64,000 nucleotides of DNA from Streptomyces diastatochromogenes. Its GTDB lineage: Bacteria; Actinomycetota; Actinomycetes; Streptomycetales; Streptomycetaceae. The DNA is taken from positions 95,747-159,746 of the forward strand of contig NZ_MCGQ01000006.1 in NCBI RefSeq assembly GCF_002242805.1, read 5' to 3'. Position numbers and translations under genes: made by a program. Each line of letters opens with the position of its first letter. The first letter of the stretch is position 1. Below are positions 8,589 to 17,352 of the stretch, piece after piece. Below the pieces are notes generated by a model that was given only the letters and a program-made list of their open reading frames with translations, was not told the origin of the DNA and did no database searches.

Positions 8589-9833
8589 ATGAACACGCTG
8601 GACACCCCGCTCGCCCTCCCCAACGGCCAGGTACTCCCGAACCGTCTGATGAAGTCCGCGCTCAGCGAGGCGCTGGGCGACAGGAACAACTCACCGGACG
8701 AGCGCCTCGGCCGCCTCTACTCCACATGGGGCAGAGGCGGGTACGGCCTGATGATCACCGGCAACGTCATGGTCGACCGAGCACAGCTCGGCGAACCGGG
8801 CAACATCGTCATCGAGGACGCGCGTGACCTTGACGCGCTCTCGCGCTGGGCCAAGACCGCCCAGGACTCCGGCGTCCCGATCTGGGCCCAGCTCAACCAT
8901 CCCGGACGCCAGGCCAATCCCCTGGCTCTCGGACACACACCCGTGGCACCCAGCCCGGTCGCACCGAACCTGCCCGGCGCCAGAACACCGCGCGAGCTGC
9001 GGCCGGCGGAGATCGAGGAGATCATCGAGCGTTTCGCCACGGCCGCGGCCGTGTGTGAATCTGCCGGCTTCAACGGCGTGCAGGTGCAAGGTGCCCACGG
9101 GTACCTCATCTCTCAGTTCCTGTCCCCGCTGTCGAACCGGCGCGACGACGACTGGGGCGGCGACCTCGAAGGAAGAATGCGTTTCGGTCTCGAAGTCGTC
9201 CGGCGCATCCGCGCCCGTGTCTCGCCCGGTTTCGCGGTCGGCGTCAAACTCAACTCCGCCGACTTCCAACGCGGCGGCTTCACCGAGGACGAGTCGCGTG
9301 CCGTACTCGCCTCCCTCGCCGGGGAAGGCATCGACCTCATCGAGGTCAGCGGCGGCAGCTACGAGTCCATGGCCATGAGCGGCGCGGCGGCCCCCAGCAC
9401 CAGGGCACGCGAGGCGTACTTCCTGGAGTACGCCCGTACGGTGCGCGAGCTCGTGGGGGACATCCCGCTCGCCGTCACCGGCGGATTCCGCACCCACGAA
9501 GCCATGCAGGGGGCCGTACAGGCCGGCGAATGCGACGTGGTCGGCATCGGTCGGCCGACGATCACCACGCCGGACGCCGCCAGGCTCATCCTCGACGGAA
9601 GAGCCGAGACACTCACCGCACACCGGATCAGCTACGGCATGAGAGGCCTGCTGGGCAGGATCGCCGACCTCAAGGCGCTCGACGGGGTGTTGGACCTCAG
9701 CTGGCACACCGACCAGATCCACCGCCTGGGGAACGGACTGCGCCCCGACCTCGGTCGGGGGAGGCTCGCCACCACCATCGCGATGGTACGGCGAAACGGG
9801 CGTACGTCCTTCCGCGCCAAGCGTGGCGGCTAA
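8589..9833 (+). CDS. NADH:flavin oxidoreductase (Old Yellow Enzyme family)
   Basis: 414-aa FMN-dependent ene-reductase-like TIM barrel. It starts MNTLDTPLALPNGQVLPNRLMKSALSE. WAQLNHPGRQANP carries the FMN/substrate-binding residues, VQGAHGYLISQFLSPLSNRR the family motif for the active site, and DVVGIGRPTITTP the C-terminal phosphate-binding region. GAGGAAA precedes the ATG. It is probably co-transcribed with the amidase and followed by a hairpin terminator. OYEs reduce activated C=C bonds with NAD(P)H. This fits an electrophile-detoxification theme with the TetR regulator, but the substrate is not evident. Confidence 0.9.
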   Translation: MNTLDTPLALPNGQVLPNRLMKSALSEALGDRNNSPDERLGRLYSTWGRGGYGLMITGNVMVDRAQLGEPGNIVIEDARDLDALSRWAKTAQDSGVPIWAQLNHPGRQANPLALGHTPVAPSPVAPNLPGARTPRELRPAEIEEIIERFATAAAVCESAGFNGVQVQGAHGYLISQFLSPLSNRRDDDWGGDLEGRMRFGLEVVRRIRARVSPGFAVGVKLNSADFQRGGFTEDESRAVLASLAGEGIDLIEVSGGSYESMAMSGAAAPSTRAREAYFLEYARTVRELVGDIPLAVTGGFRTHEAMQGAVQAGECDVVGIGRPTITTPDAARLILDGRAETLTAHRISYGMRGLLGRIADLKALDGVLDLSWHTDQIHRLGNGLRPDLGRGRLATTIAMVRRNGRTSFRAKRGG

Positions 9834-9852
9834 AGAGAGCCGACCGACAATC

Positions 9853-9891
9853 CCGACCACTCACGCCCCGTCTTTCCCGCCGAGTGGTCGG
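9853..9891 (+). terminator. hairpin terminator after the Old Yellow Enzyme gene
   Basis: Perfect 10-bp arms CCGACCACTC and GAGTGGTCGG enclose a 19-nt loop starting 20 bp after the stop codon. It likely ends the amidase-OYE transcript. Confidence 0.6.
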
Positions 9892-10281
9892 CTCGCCCGA
9901 CAACACCTCACTCACAGCCGGACGGCACCACCATCCGCTCGGGCCACGAAGTGCCGTTCGGCTCCTGAGCCCTTCACCCACCCGACGCGTACGGGCCTGC
10001 GACCTGTTGCCGCCCTCCCCGGGCTCGATCGGAGACCTCGTGGTCAACACGCGATGATGGAGTCCCTCTCAGCGCACGTAGAAGGTCAAGCTACTCGGCC
10101 GCAGACGGTGGCCCACCCGCCTAACGGCTGTCCACCCCACTGTTCCGGCAACGTAGATACTCCGCATCCTCCATCAGTCGCCGAGCGGTTTGAACGCCGC
10201 GAGCCCGAACTCAGACAGACGACTGCCCTGGTGCGAACGCGCTCGCGGCGATCCGGGGCGGCGGCCCTGATGCCGGCGGCC
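9892..10281. other. intergenic region without a recognisable gene
   Basis: About 390 bp between two convergent units. I see no convincing coding frame, RNA gene or repeat here. Confidence 0.4.
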
Positions 10282-11139
10282 TCAGCTGGTCAGGAGATCC
10301 TCACCCACGCGGGCGTCAAGGCTCGCGACGAGGCTCTGGATTTCCCCATCGGCGGCCATGCGAGCATCCAGGACGGGCGAGAGAATGCCGCGAAGAGCCG
10401 AGACCGCCGACCACCGGCGGGGGCGGACCACCCTCGCGTCCCGGCGGGAGAGTCCGGCGACGATGGCACGCGCCGCGCTCTCGGGGCTGATCCGCTTGTG
10501 GAGCACCTTCGGCAGGGTGTCGAGCAGCGCCTGCGCCGCGGGATCCTCATCGATGCTCTGCCGGATCATGTCCGTATTGATCATGGCGAAATAAGCCGTC
10601 GTGACACTGACCCCATGAGCGGCGAGTTCGACCCGCAGTCCTCGCCCAAGCTGCTCGACGGCCGCCTTGCTCATCGCATAGGGCACCGTCCCCGCGCCGT
10701 TGACGTAGGCGAACACCGACGAGAGCAACACAATGCGACCCGCGCTGCCGATGATGTGGGGCAACGAGGCATGGACGGTGTTGAGCACGCCCCCGACATT
10801 GATGTCGAAGAGCCGATGCATCCGGGCAGGCGACGAGGCGCGCAACGTGGCCCCCTTGGCGGCCACACCCGCGTTGGCAATCACGATGTCGAGGCAGCCG
10901 GCCTCCGCTACCACTCGCTCCACGGCTCCCGAGATGTCTCCCAGCTCGGTGACATCACCTCGAAGGACGGTGATGCCATGGTCGGCCGACCGGCCCGCGT
11001 CCGGCTGGAGGTCGACCACGAAGACATGAGCGCCTTTGTCCCTCAGTCGTTGTGCGGTCGCGGCACCCAACCCCCGGGCTCCGCCGGTCACCAGCGCGAC
11101 CTTCCCTGCTATCGAAGTCCTCTGCCCGGATCTCACCAT
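10282..11139 (-). CDS. short-chain dehydrogenase/reductase
   Basis: 285-aa classical SDR. The cofactor motif TGGARGLG lies near residue 18, NAG in VIANAGVAAKG, and the catalytic Ser...Tyr-x3-Lys as LLSSVFAY...PYAMSK. VVDLQPD after beta-2 suggests NAD(H) preference. The ATG at 11139 has GGGAGG immediately upstream; the longer frame beyond it is not supported. A strong ATTACG-type palindrome (11218-11231) lies about 80 bp upstream, placing the gene in the putative TetR regulon. Related SDRs oxidise or reduce hydroxyl or keto groups of lipids, steroids or xenobiotics. Confidence 0.88.
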   Translation of the reverse strand: MVRSGQRTSIAGKVALVTGGARGLGAATAQRLRDKGAHVFVVDLQPDAGRSADHGITVLRGDVTELGDISGAVERVVAEAGCLDIVIANAGVAAKGATLRASSPARMHRLFDINVGGVLNTVHASLPHIIGSAGRIVLLSSVFAYVNGAGTVPYAMSKAAVEQLGRGLRVELAAHGVSVTTAYFAMINTDMIRQSIDEDPAAQALLDTLPKVLHKRISPESAARAIVAGLSRRDARVVRPRRWSAVSALRGILSPVLDARMAADGEIQSLVASLDARVGEDLLTS

Positions 11140-11217
11140 GACACCTCCCTGAACACACCCCACGTCCCTGGGGCGAAATGCCGATACAACTGCAGGTCCG
11201 CGCGGCCAGGTCATAGT

Positions 11218-11231
11218 ATGACGTTCGTAAT
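11218..11231. promoter_or_regulatory. TetR-type operator, site E (ATGACG-TT-CGTAAT)
   Basis: Palindrome of the same family as sites A-C with a single mismatch from ATTACG-N2-CGTAAT, about 80 bp upstream of the SDR start. With site B it has one of the two intact CGTAAT right halves in the window. Confidence 0.65.
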
Positions 11232-11862
11232 TCATTGCCAATAGGGTGACGCCGGAGCCTTCCACACTGTCCGCTGAAGGACGCGATGTACACGATCCGC
11301 GTCGTGTTCGGCAACTCGGGCCCGCCTGGCGGACGAACCGGTACCGACCGCACGGAAAGGAGGAACACTTCGACCGTGCGATGAACCCCCGGGCCCGACG
11401 GGAGGCGGAATCGATCCCCGGCAGCGGCGGACAGACCTCGAGGAACGCGTTGCCGGTGGTGTGCCGACTCGCCTGGAACAGCTCGGCGTCGGTGATTCCT
11501 TTACGCAAATGCCCCCGCGCCGATCACGGGGCGCCGTGAACGACCTCGCCGCCGCGCTGCTCTCTCCGAAGTCCATGGCCAGGAATTCGACTGCGCCCGC
11601 TCCGTGAAGGTCAGGAAGAGCGACGAGGTGATGGATGTGTCGACGCCGGCTGTCCGGCGAGTCCATCCGTCGACCCGAATGGCCGGCAGCGGCAGAATGC
11701 GTACAGCCTGCCACGGCCACAGGTCAGCCGAGCCAAGTTCCGTCTACTCATCCGAGCTGCGACCATCCCCAGCATTGCACAACTGCCGGAAAGCGCCGTC
11801 GGTTGCCCGGCTGCTGCCCGCTCGGCGAACTGACGCCGATGCCGGCTTGGAGGTCGAGGCGG
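11232..11862. other. 630-bp region without a supported gene
   Basis: The frames here are short, arginine/serine-rich and overlap on both strands, and none carries a motif I recognise. It may contain decayed coding sequence from earlier rearrangements. No RNA gene or clear repeat was seen. Confidence 0.35.
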
Positions 11863-12642
11863 TCAGGTGGGCCGAGTGCCGAACAGGTAGTAGTTGCCGA
11901 TGTCGATGATGAAAGGAATTCGGCGGGTGGGGAATCGCTCCATGATGGCCTGCTTGTACGCCTCGCCGTCGTCGCCGAGGAGTTCGCGGGCGGCTTTCAG
12001 GTACTCGGCCATCTCGACGAGCACGGCCTGCCCTGCAGGGAGCCCGTGTCCGGGCAGGACCGTGTCGTAGGCCGGGTCGGCGAGGTCCTGCAGAATGTCC
12101 TGCCAGCGATCGATGTCGTTGTGGCCGACGAACACGTGGGTCCCGTTGTAGACGAGGTCCTGTGCCACCAGCAAGCCGTGCTCGGGCAGCCGGATCACCA
12201 ACTGGTCGGCGGTCTCACCGCCGGAGACGGCTTCAAAGACGAACGGAACGCCGTCGATGACCTCAACAGCGGGAGCGATCGGGACGGTGGGAGCCACCTC
12301 CGCCGCCAGGATCGGGATGCCGTTGAGATCCTGAAGGTCGCCCCTCGCCGCCATCTGATCGCGTACGACCGGCAATGCGTGAATGGGCGCGTTGAAGCGG
12401 GCCGCACCCTGGAAGTGGTCCGGGTGCTCGTGGGTGATGATGAGCCGGTCCAGCGGCTTACCCAGCCCGTGGGCGTACTCGACAACCTCGTCGGCGTCCG
12501 CGACGTTGATCTGACCGTCCACCGCGACGATCCGGCTCGGGGTCTCGATCAGCTGGGTGGTGACGTTGATGCTGGCGTCGGGAGCCATGTAGCTGTGCAC
12601 CCGCACATTGCCCTTGTCGATGACGGTGATTGCGCCCTTCAT
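11863..12642 (-). CDS. metallo-beta-lactamase-fold hydrolase
   Basis: 259-aa MBL-fold protein. The metal-binding signature reads THEHPDHFQG, with further ligands expected in VSGGETADQ or AQDLVYNGTHV and in VLPGHGLP. It lacks a signal peptide and is more like cytosolic glyoxalase II or quorum-quenching-like hydrolases than antibiotic resistance enzymes. The start MKGAITVIDKGNV at 12642 follows GGAGCAGGGCA; the frame continues upstream without support. An operator-like palindrome (12751-12764) lies about 110 bp upstream. Function beyond metallohydrolase is unknown. Confidence 0.85.
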   Translation of the reverse strand: MKGAITVIDKGNVRVHSYMAPDASINVTTQLIETPSRIVAVDGQINVADADEVVEYAHGLGKPLDRLIITHEHPDHFQGAARFNAPIHALPVVRDQMAARGDLQDLNGIPILAAEVAPTVPIAPAVEVIDGVPFVFEAVSGGETADQLVIRLPEHGLLVAQDLVYNGTHVFVGHNDIDRWQDILQDLADPAYDTVLPGHGLPAGQAVLVEMAEYLKAARELLGDDGEAYKQAIMERFPTRRIPFIIDIGNYYLFGTRPT

Positions 12643-12750
12643 TGCCCTGCTCCGTCCCACGGTCCGCCCGGTGATGCGGTACGGCAGGTCCAACCAGCCA
12701 CTGCGACTGGTCGCGACAGCCCCACACCCCTTTGACTTACGCTCGATTAG

Positions 12751-12764
12751 CTTACGTCCATAAG
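12751..12764. promoter_or_regulatory. TetR-type operator, site F (CTTACG-TC-CATAAG)
   Basis: A palindrome with the core TTACG-N2-CATAA shared with sites A-E and symmetric outer C/G bases. It is upstream of the MBL-fold hydrolase. A second partial match (CTTACG-CT-CGATTAG) overlaps just before it. Confidence 0.6.
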
Positions 12765-13089
12765 ACCATAGTGTGAGATAGAGATGGCGCACAATGGCCC
12801 TTCGGGAATCTGCGCGGGACAGGTACAAGCGACCTCGCCGACCTTCGCCCCCACCACCAAGGGCCGGGTCTGCCTAAGAAGTTATTGTCTTTACGGGCTT
12901 GAAGGCTGCGCTTGCGCTGGTCCGACATAAGACCGACTGCCCCATGGGAGTGGTGGCACGATGCGCCATCACCCCTGTGGAGGTTATGGATACCGTCGAT
13001 GCCGGGCTGCTGGAGCAGCGCGAGGTCGCTGCTCGCCGTCGAGTAGACGAGCCGCGAGAGGAAGCAGCTACAGCAGGCTCGGCTCCGAC

Positions 13090-13321
13090 CATCGCACGGT
13101 GCTCCCGCGCGGAGATCGTCAAGGTGTGGCGGAACACGGGCATCGGATCACCGCGGCGATCGCCTGCCATGTGGCCCGCGCTGACGGAAGCGTCGAGCAG
13201 TTGGCCCAGTTGCTGCTGCATCCCGATCACGAGGGTGGCCGTCACGCCCGGCACATCGCCCTGCGCTCCGGGCAGTCCCGCGCGCTGGAGTACATCCACC
13301 GGGTGTTGGCCTGCGCCGTTA
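13090..13321 (+). pseudogene. left part of a gene split by the IS630-type insertion
   Basis: A coherent frame reads HRITAAIACHVARADGSVEQ and RHARHIALRSGQSRALEYIH up to the insertion at TA 13320-13321. If the unit 13322-17351 and one TA are removed, the frame continues without a shift into NREQIAELVDAAVDAAMLATYG at 17353 onward. The beginning of the gene is unclear: a stop lies at 12928 in this frame, and the 12899-13130 stretch makes better protein sense in another frame, so it may be decayed. I do not recognise the family of this part. The rest of the 12643-13090 gap holds only site F. Confidence 0.45.
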
Positions 13322-14489
13322 CTGACTTCGGCTCGTCAGGGTGAGCTTACCTGAAGTCTCTGCTGGGCCTGGGGTAGTGGCTGTATTCCGTGGTGTGTGA
13401 GGTATGCGGATGGAGGCGGGCTAACCCCTGCGGGACGTCAGCGCCGGGAGACGGTGCGGTTGCAGGCGGCCAAGCTGTTCGAGCAGAAGATCAAGCCGCC
13501 CGAGGTGGCACGGCGCCTGCGGGTGAGCCCGAAGTCGGCCTACCAGTGGCATCAGTTGTGGCGGGACGGCGGCGTGCAGGCGCTGGCCTCCCGCGGCCCG
13601 AGTGGATCGCGATGCCGGCTGTCCCCGCGCTGTCTGGAAAAGCTGGCCGCATACCTCGATGAAGGACCCGCCACGCACAGATGGGTGGAAGACCAGGCGT
13701 GGACCGCCGCCCGGGTAGCCACGCTGATCGGCAGGAAGTTCCACATTTCCTACAGCGTTTCGGGAGCCACGAGGCTGATGCACCGGCTCGGCTTCAGCCC
13801 GCAGGTCCCTGCGCGGCGGGTCGCCGAACGCGACGAGCAGGCCGTGACCCTGTGGAAGGAGGCGACCTGGGCCGAGGTAAAAGGGCCCGGGCGGCCTGCG
13901 GGGGCTACATCTGCTTCGAGGACGAGGCAGGCTTCACGCGACAACCGCCCAAAGGACGCACCTGGGGCCGACGCGGCTACACCCCGCAGGTGACGGTGAG
14001 CGGTCGGACGCTCAGGACGCCTGTCGGTGGCCGGGCTGATCGCCATGCGGCCCGGCTCCCGCACCCGGCTGTGCCACCGCCTGCGCACCCACCCCGCGGG
14101 CAAAGGCAAGCGCCGCAGCATGGGCGAGCGCGACTTCATCGCACTGGTCGACGGCGTCCACCAGCTCGTCAAGGCGCCGATCGTGCTGGTCTGGGACCGG
14201 CTCAACACCCACGTCTCCCACGCCATGCGTGAGCTGATCACCGAGCGTGACTGGCTGACGGTCTTCCTGCTGCCCGCCTACTCGCCGGACCTGAACCCCG
14301 TCGAGTGGGTATGGGCGCACGTCAGCGCAGTCTGGCTAACCTCGCCGTGGTCGCTCTCGACCGGCTCGAAGCCCTCGTACGCAACCGGCTCAAACGCCTC
14401 CAGTACTGCCCCGAAACCCTCGACGGCTTCATAGCGGGCACCGGCCTGACCCTCGACGACCCAGCCTCACCCTGACGAGCCGAAGTCAG
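13322..14489 (+). mobile_element. IS630-family insertion sequence
   Basis: About 1.17 kb with perfect terminal inverted repeats of 24 bp (13322-13345 and 14466-14489; outer bases CTGACTTCGG). It carries a DDE-type transposase related to IS630. The last 49 bp occur again, unchanged, at 17303-17351. Confidence 0.82.
13397..14475 (+). pseudogene. IS630-family transposase, several frameshifts
   Basis: The helix-turn-helix part (LRVSPKSAYQWHQLWRDGG) and a winged-helix part with WTAARVATLIGRKFHISYS lie in the first frame, 13397 to about 13890. The catalytic DDE pieces follow in other frames: CFEDEAGFTRQPPKG, VLVWDRLNTHVS, and LPAYSPDLNPVEWVWAH. Frame changes are needed near 13890, 14010 (an apparent extra A after GGTCGG) and 14325. 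The last frame ends GLTLDDPASP at the TGA 14473-14475. One shift could be programmed, as in some IS630 members, but three make a dead transposase more likely. Confidence 0.75.
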
Positions 14490-14567
14490 GTAATGATCAG
14501 CGTTCCGGCAACCCGACTCCGCCAGGACCGGGGTATACCACTCCAACCTGGGGCGACCTTCTACCGT

Positions 14568-15062
14568 CTATGCCCGTTTAGCGCCGGTCTGCTCCCGGAC
14601 GGTGTCGAACAGAGAGGTCAGAGCGGGACTCCCCGCGAGGCTGCCCAGCAGGACGTGAAGCGAGTGCCGTTCCGTGGTGCCCAGGTCTGCGAGAATTTCG
14701 CTGTCGAGATCCACGAGCGCACGGTTGAGATCGGCCAGGACCTTGCGCCCGCCGTCAGTGATATCGACGGCATACCGGCGCCGGTCCTGTGGATCGCGTG
14801 TCCGCTGGGCAAATCCTGCCCGCTCCAGGTCGTCAAGACTCGTCACCATCGTCGCCGGATCGATTCGCAGGAACGAGCCGAGTGCCAGCTGCGGCATCGC
14901 CCCGTTGTCCGCCAGGGCCTGCAGGACGCTGTAGTGCCGCACCCGCAGACCAGTCCCAGCGATACCGACCTCGGCGATCTTGAACGCCACCTGTCCGAGC
15001 TTCACCAGAAGGCAGATGGTGTGTTCGGCCACTGTCCCCGGTACCAGCGGAGCCTCGGACAT
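14568..15062 (-). CDS. MarR family transcriptional regulator
   Basis: 164-aa winged-helix regulator. LRVRHYSVLQALADNGAM, LALGSFLRIDPATMVTSLDDLERAGF and RTRDPQDRRRYAVDITDGG give the recognition helix and the typical DxR wing of MarR proteins. Length is normal. A perfect 10-bp palindrome (15086-15095) lies just upstream, suggesting autoregulation. It sits inside the IS-bounded unit with an acyl-CoA dehydrogenase and an SDR, which are its probable targets. The effector is unknown. Confidence 0.88.
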   Translation of the reverse strand: MSEAPLVPGTVAEHTICLLVKLGQVAFKIAEVGIAGTGLRVRHYSVLQALADNGAMPQLALGSFLRIDPATMVTSLDDLERAGFAQRTRDPQDRRRYAVDITDGGRKVLADLNRALVDLDSEILADLGTTERHSLHVLLGSLAGSPALTSLFDTVREQTGAKRA

Positions 15063-15085
15063 CGTTTATCCCACCCATGGTTAGT

Positions 15086-15095
15086 CATACGTATG
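15086..15095. promoter_or_regulatory. palindrome CATACGTATG upstream of the MarR gene
   Basis: Perfect 10-bp dyad 24-33 bp before the MarR start codon, in an AT-rich patch. The position suits an autoregulatory operator; alone it is short enough to be chance. Confidence 0.45.
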
Positions 15096-15193
15096 GTCTC
15101 GGCCCATCGTACGAGAGAGCCCGGGGCGGCTGGACCATGGCAGGGATCTCCATGCGCGGAAGACGGGCGCGGGGCAGGGCGTGAGCAGGGGCG

Positions 15194-16420
15194 TCAGCCG
15201 ACGATGGTCCGGCCGAAGATCTGCCGGGCTATGACCCACTTCTGGATCTCGTTGGTGCCCTCGTAGATCTCGCCGATCTTGCTGTCCCGGTAGATGGCCT
15301 CGACGGGACCGGGAGTGCCGTCGGCGCCCAGTTCGCGCGCGAAGCCGAGGCCTCCGAAGGCCTGGACGGCGTCGCGTGCCATGTCCACGGACAGCTTGGT
15401 GGCGTAGTGCTTCGCCATCGCGGCCTCAGGTTCCGGGGACGGGTTGCCGGTGTCCAGGCGCAGGGCGGCCTTGGTGTAGAGGGTGCGGGCGTTCTCGATC
15501 TCGGTGGCCCGTTCGGCGAGCAGGAACTGCCAGTGCTGGTTGGCGGCCACCGGCTTGCCGAAGGCGTGTCGCGTCGACAGGTGGGCCACGGTGTGGTCGA
15601 AGGCGGCCTGCGCCATGCCGACCCCGGCAGCCGCGATGCCGATCCGGCCGTAGGCCAGAGTGGACAGCGCATGGCGCAGTCCGTGTCCCTCGGCGCCACC
15701 GAGGAGGTCGTCGTCGGTCAGGTGCACATCCGTGAAGCGGATGTCCGCGGTGAGCTGGCCGCGGTTGCCCATCTTGCGGTCGGGAAGGCCGACTTCCACT
15801 CCGGGAAGTGCCGTGTCGACGATGAACATGCTCAGCCGGGTGCCGGTGCGGGCGAGAACCACCACGAACCCGGCGACGGGCGAGTTGGAGATCCACCGCT
15901 TGTGGCCGTTCAGCACCCAGCCGGCCTCGGTGCGTATCGCCTCGGTCTGAACCGCCTGCGGGGACAGGTCACTTGAGGCGTTCGGCTCGGTGGTGGCGAA
16001 CGCGCCGACCACTGAGCCCTCCGCGACCTTTCGCAGCCATCGCTGCTGCTGCTCCTCGGTGCCCTGCCGCAGGGCGTTGCCCGCCAGGATGCAGTGCACA
16101 TCGAAGACGGCCGCGACGCTGCTGGAGTAGTAGGCCAGTTCCTCGATGGCCGCGGCGGTGGCGGTCGCCGGGTGGGTCAGACCGTCGCCGCCGACCTCGC
16201 TGGGGAAGGGGATCCGGAAGACCCCCGCAGACGCAAGCCCTTCAAAAACATGCCGGGGGAAGCCGTCCGTTCGCTCGTCGCCCCCCGCGATCGCCACGGC
16301 GTGCGGAGCCACTTCGTGCTCTGCGATCCGGCGCACGGCAGCGCGAACGGACTGTGTCTCTTTGGGGGCCAGGAGCTCGTGGTAGAGCCGGTCGATCTGG
16401 CGTGTGGGAGTGGAAGTCAT
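15194..16420 (-). CDS. acyl-CoA dehydrogenase
   Basis: 408-aa FAD-dependent acyl-CoA dehydrogenase. The N-terminal helical domain has FPRHVFEGLASAGVFRIPFP; the middle beta domain has FATTEPNASSDLS and GHKRWISNSPVA; the C-terminal part has AFGKPVAANQHWQF, QAFGGLGFARE and the base-containing EIYEGTNEIQKWVIAR. All core motifs are intact. It is divergent from the SDR at 16484, with a 26-bp direct-repeat region between the two starts. It likely catalyses alpha,beta-dehydrogenation of an acyl-CoA in a fatty-acid or aromatic side-chain pathway. Confidence 0.9.
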   Translation of the reverse strand: MTSTPTRQIDRLYHELLAPKETQSVRAAVRRIAEHEVAPHAVAIAGGDERTDGFPRHVFEGLASAGVFRIPFPSEVGGDGLTHPATATAAAIEELAYYSSSVAAVFDVHCILAGNALRQGTEEQQQRWLRKVAEGSVVGAFATTEPNASSDLSPQAVQTEAIRTEAGWVLNGHKRWISNSPVAGFVVVLARTGTRLSMFIVDTALPGVEVGLPDRKMGNRGQLTADIRFTDVHLTDDDLLGGAEGHGLRHALSTLAYGRIGIAAAGVGMAQAAFDHTVAHLSTRHAFGKPVAANQHWQFLLAERATEIENARTLYTKAALRLDTGNPSPEPEAAMAKHYATKLSVDMARDAVQAFGGLGFARELGADGTPGPVEAIYRDSKIGEIYEGTNEIQKWVIARQIFGRTIVG

Positions 16421-16431
16421 ACGCGGAAGAT

Positions 16432-16457
16432 ACCATTAGCATCACGTACCATTAGCT
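16432..16457. promoter_or_regulatory. direct repeat TACCATTAGC x2 in a divergent promoter
   Basis: Two copies of TACCATTAGC with 16-bp periodicity sit between the divergent acyl-CoA dehydrogenase and SDR starts. They probably mark a binding site for a regulator acting on both, perhaps the MarR protein nearby. Confidence 0.45.
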
Positions 16458-16483
16458 CGGCAATCTATTTTGGAGGTTCGACC

Positions 16484-17311
16484 ATGACACAGACGCTGGC
16501 CGACAAGACCATCCTGATGTCGGGAGGCAGCCGCGGCATCGGACTCGCCATCGCTCTGCGCGCGGCCCGCGGCGGTGCGAACGTGGTGATGCTCGCCAAG
16601 ACCGCCGTGCCGCATCCGAAGCTCGAAGGCACGGTCCACACCGCCGTTGACGAGATTGAGCGCGCGGGCGGCAAGGGGCTGGCCGTCGTCGGTGACGTCC
16701 GCGACGAGGACGATGTGCGCACCGCTGTCGACGCGGCGGTCAGCGCCTTCGGCGGCATCGACATCGTGGTGAACAACGCCAGTGCGATCGACCTGTCGTC
16801 GTCGGAGCAGCTGGAGATGAAGCGGTACGACCTGATGCAGGACATCAACACACGTGGCACGTTCCTGCTGAGCAAGGCCGCTATCCCGCACCTGCGCAAG
16901 GCGGGCAACCCGCACATCCTCACGCTCTCCCCGCCGTTGAACCTCGCGCCGCACTGGGTGGGGAAGCATCTCGGTTACACGCTGTCGAAGTACGGCATGA
17001 GTCTGTGCACCATCGGGCTCGCCGAGGAGCTCGCCGCCGACGGCATCGCCGCCAACTCGTTGTGGCCGCGGACCCTGATCGACACGGCCGCCGTGCGCAA
17101 CGTGGTCGGCGGCGCCGGACAAGCCCGTAGTCCGCGGATCATGGCTGACGCCGCGTACGCCATCCTCACGCGTGACGCGCGGAAGTGCACCGCCAACCTG
17201 TTCATCGACGACGAGGTCCTGTCGGACGAGGGCGTCACCGACCTGTCCGTCTACAGCCCTGCTGGCTTCGAGGGTGATCTCGCACTCGACATATTCGTCG
17301 ATCCGGCCTGA
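16484..17311 (+). CDS. SDR family oxidoreductase (hydroxysteroid dehydrogenase-like)
   Basis: 275-aa short-chain dehydrogenase. It starts MTQTLADKTILMSGGSRGIG, with NNAS in VVNNASAIDL, and the active-site region HLGYTLSKYGMS provides Tyr-x3-Lys. LSPPLNLAPHWVGKH is typical of HSDL2-like, peroxisomal-type SDRs that use acyl-CoA or steroid substrates. TTTTGGAGG precedes the ATG at good spacing. The final three codons and the stop lie in the 49-bp IS-end sequence, so the C-terminus was joined to the insertion element. The protein is probably still functional because core motifs are intact. Confidence 0.85.
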   Translation: MTQTLADKTILMSGGSRGIGLAIALRAARGGANVVMLAKTAVPHPKLEGTVHTAVDEIERAGGKGLAVVGDVRDEDDVRTAVDAAVSAFGGIDIVVNNASAIDLSSSEQLEMKRYDLMQDINTRGTFLLSKAAIPHLRKAGNPHILTLSPPLNLAPHWVGKHLGYTLSKYGMSLCTIGLAEELAADGIAANSLWPRTLIDTAAVRNVVGGAGQARSPRIMADAAYAILTRDARKCTANLFIDDEVLSDEGVTDLSVYSPAGFEGDLALDIFVDPA

Positions 17312-17351
17312 CCCTCGACGACCCAGCCTCACCCTGACGAGCCGAAGTCAG
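17303..17351. repeat. extra copy of the IS630-type right end (49 bp)
   Basis: Identical to 14441-14489, including the terminal inverted repeat. It overlaps the last codons of the SDR and ends at TA. It is the outer right boundary of the 4-kb IS-bounded unit. Confidence 0.85.
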
Positions 17352-17352
17352 T

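Larger units (their letters stand above)
13322..17351. mobile_element. composite-transposon-like unit bounded by IS630-type ends and TA
   Basis: The left end begins CTGACTTCGGCTCG at 13322 directly after TA. The right end finishes CGAGCCGAAGTCAG at 17351 directly before TA. TA duplication is the known target pattern of the IS630/Tc1-mariner group. Between the ends lie the IS itself and MarR, acyl-CoA dehydrogenase and SDR genes. The inner IS right end at 14489 is followed by GTA rather than TA, so the outer pair is the better match as a transposition unit. Alternatively, two IS copies inserted independently and one was later deleted. Confidence 0.55.

Noticed and set aside
15086..16457. Sites of the ATTACG TetR motif inside the IS-bounded unit
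   Set aside because: The palindrome and direct repeats there lack the ATTACG-N2-CRTAAT pattern, so this cargo is probably regulated by its own MarR protein.
16094..16483. Upstream extension of the SDR at 16484-17311
   Set aside because: The extension runs antisense through the acyl-CoA dehydrogenase start and the divergent promoter; GGAGG marks the ATG at 16484.
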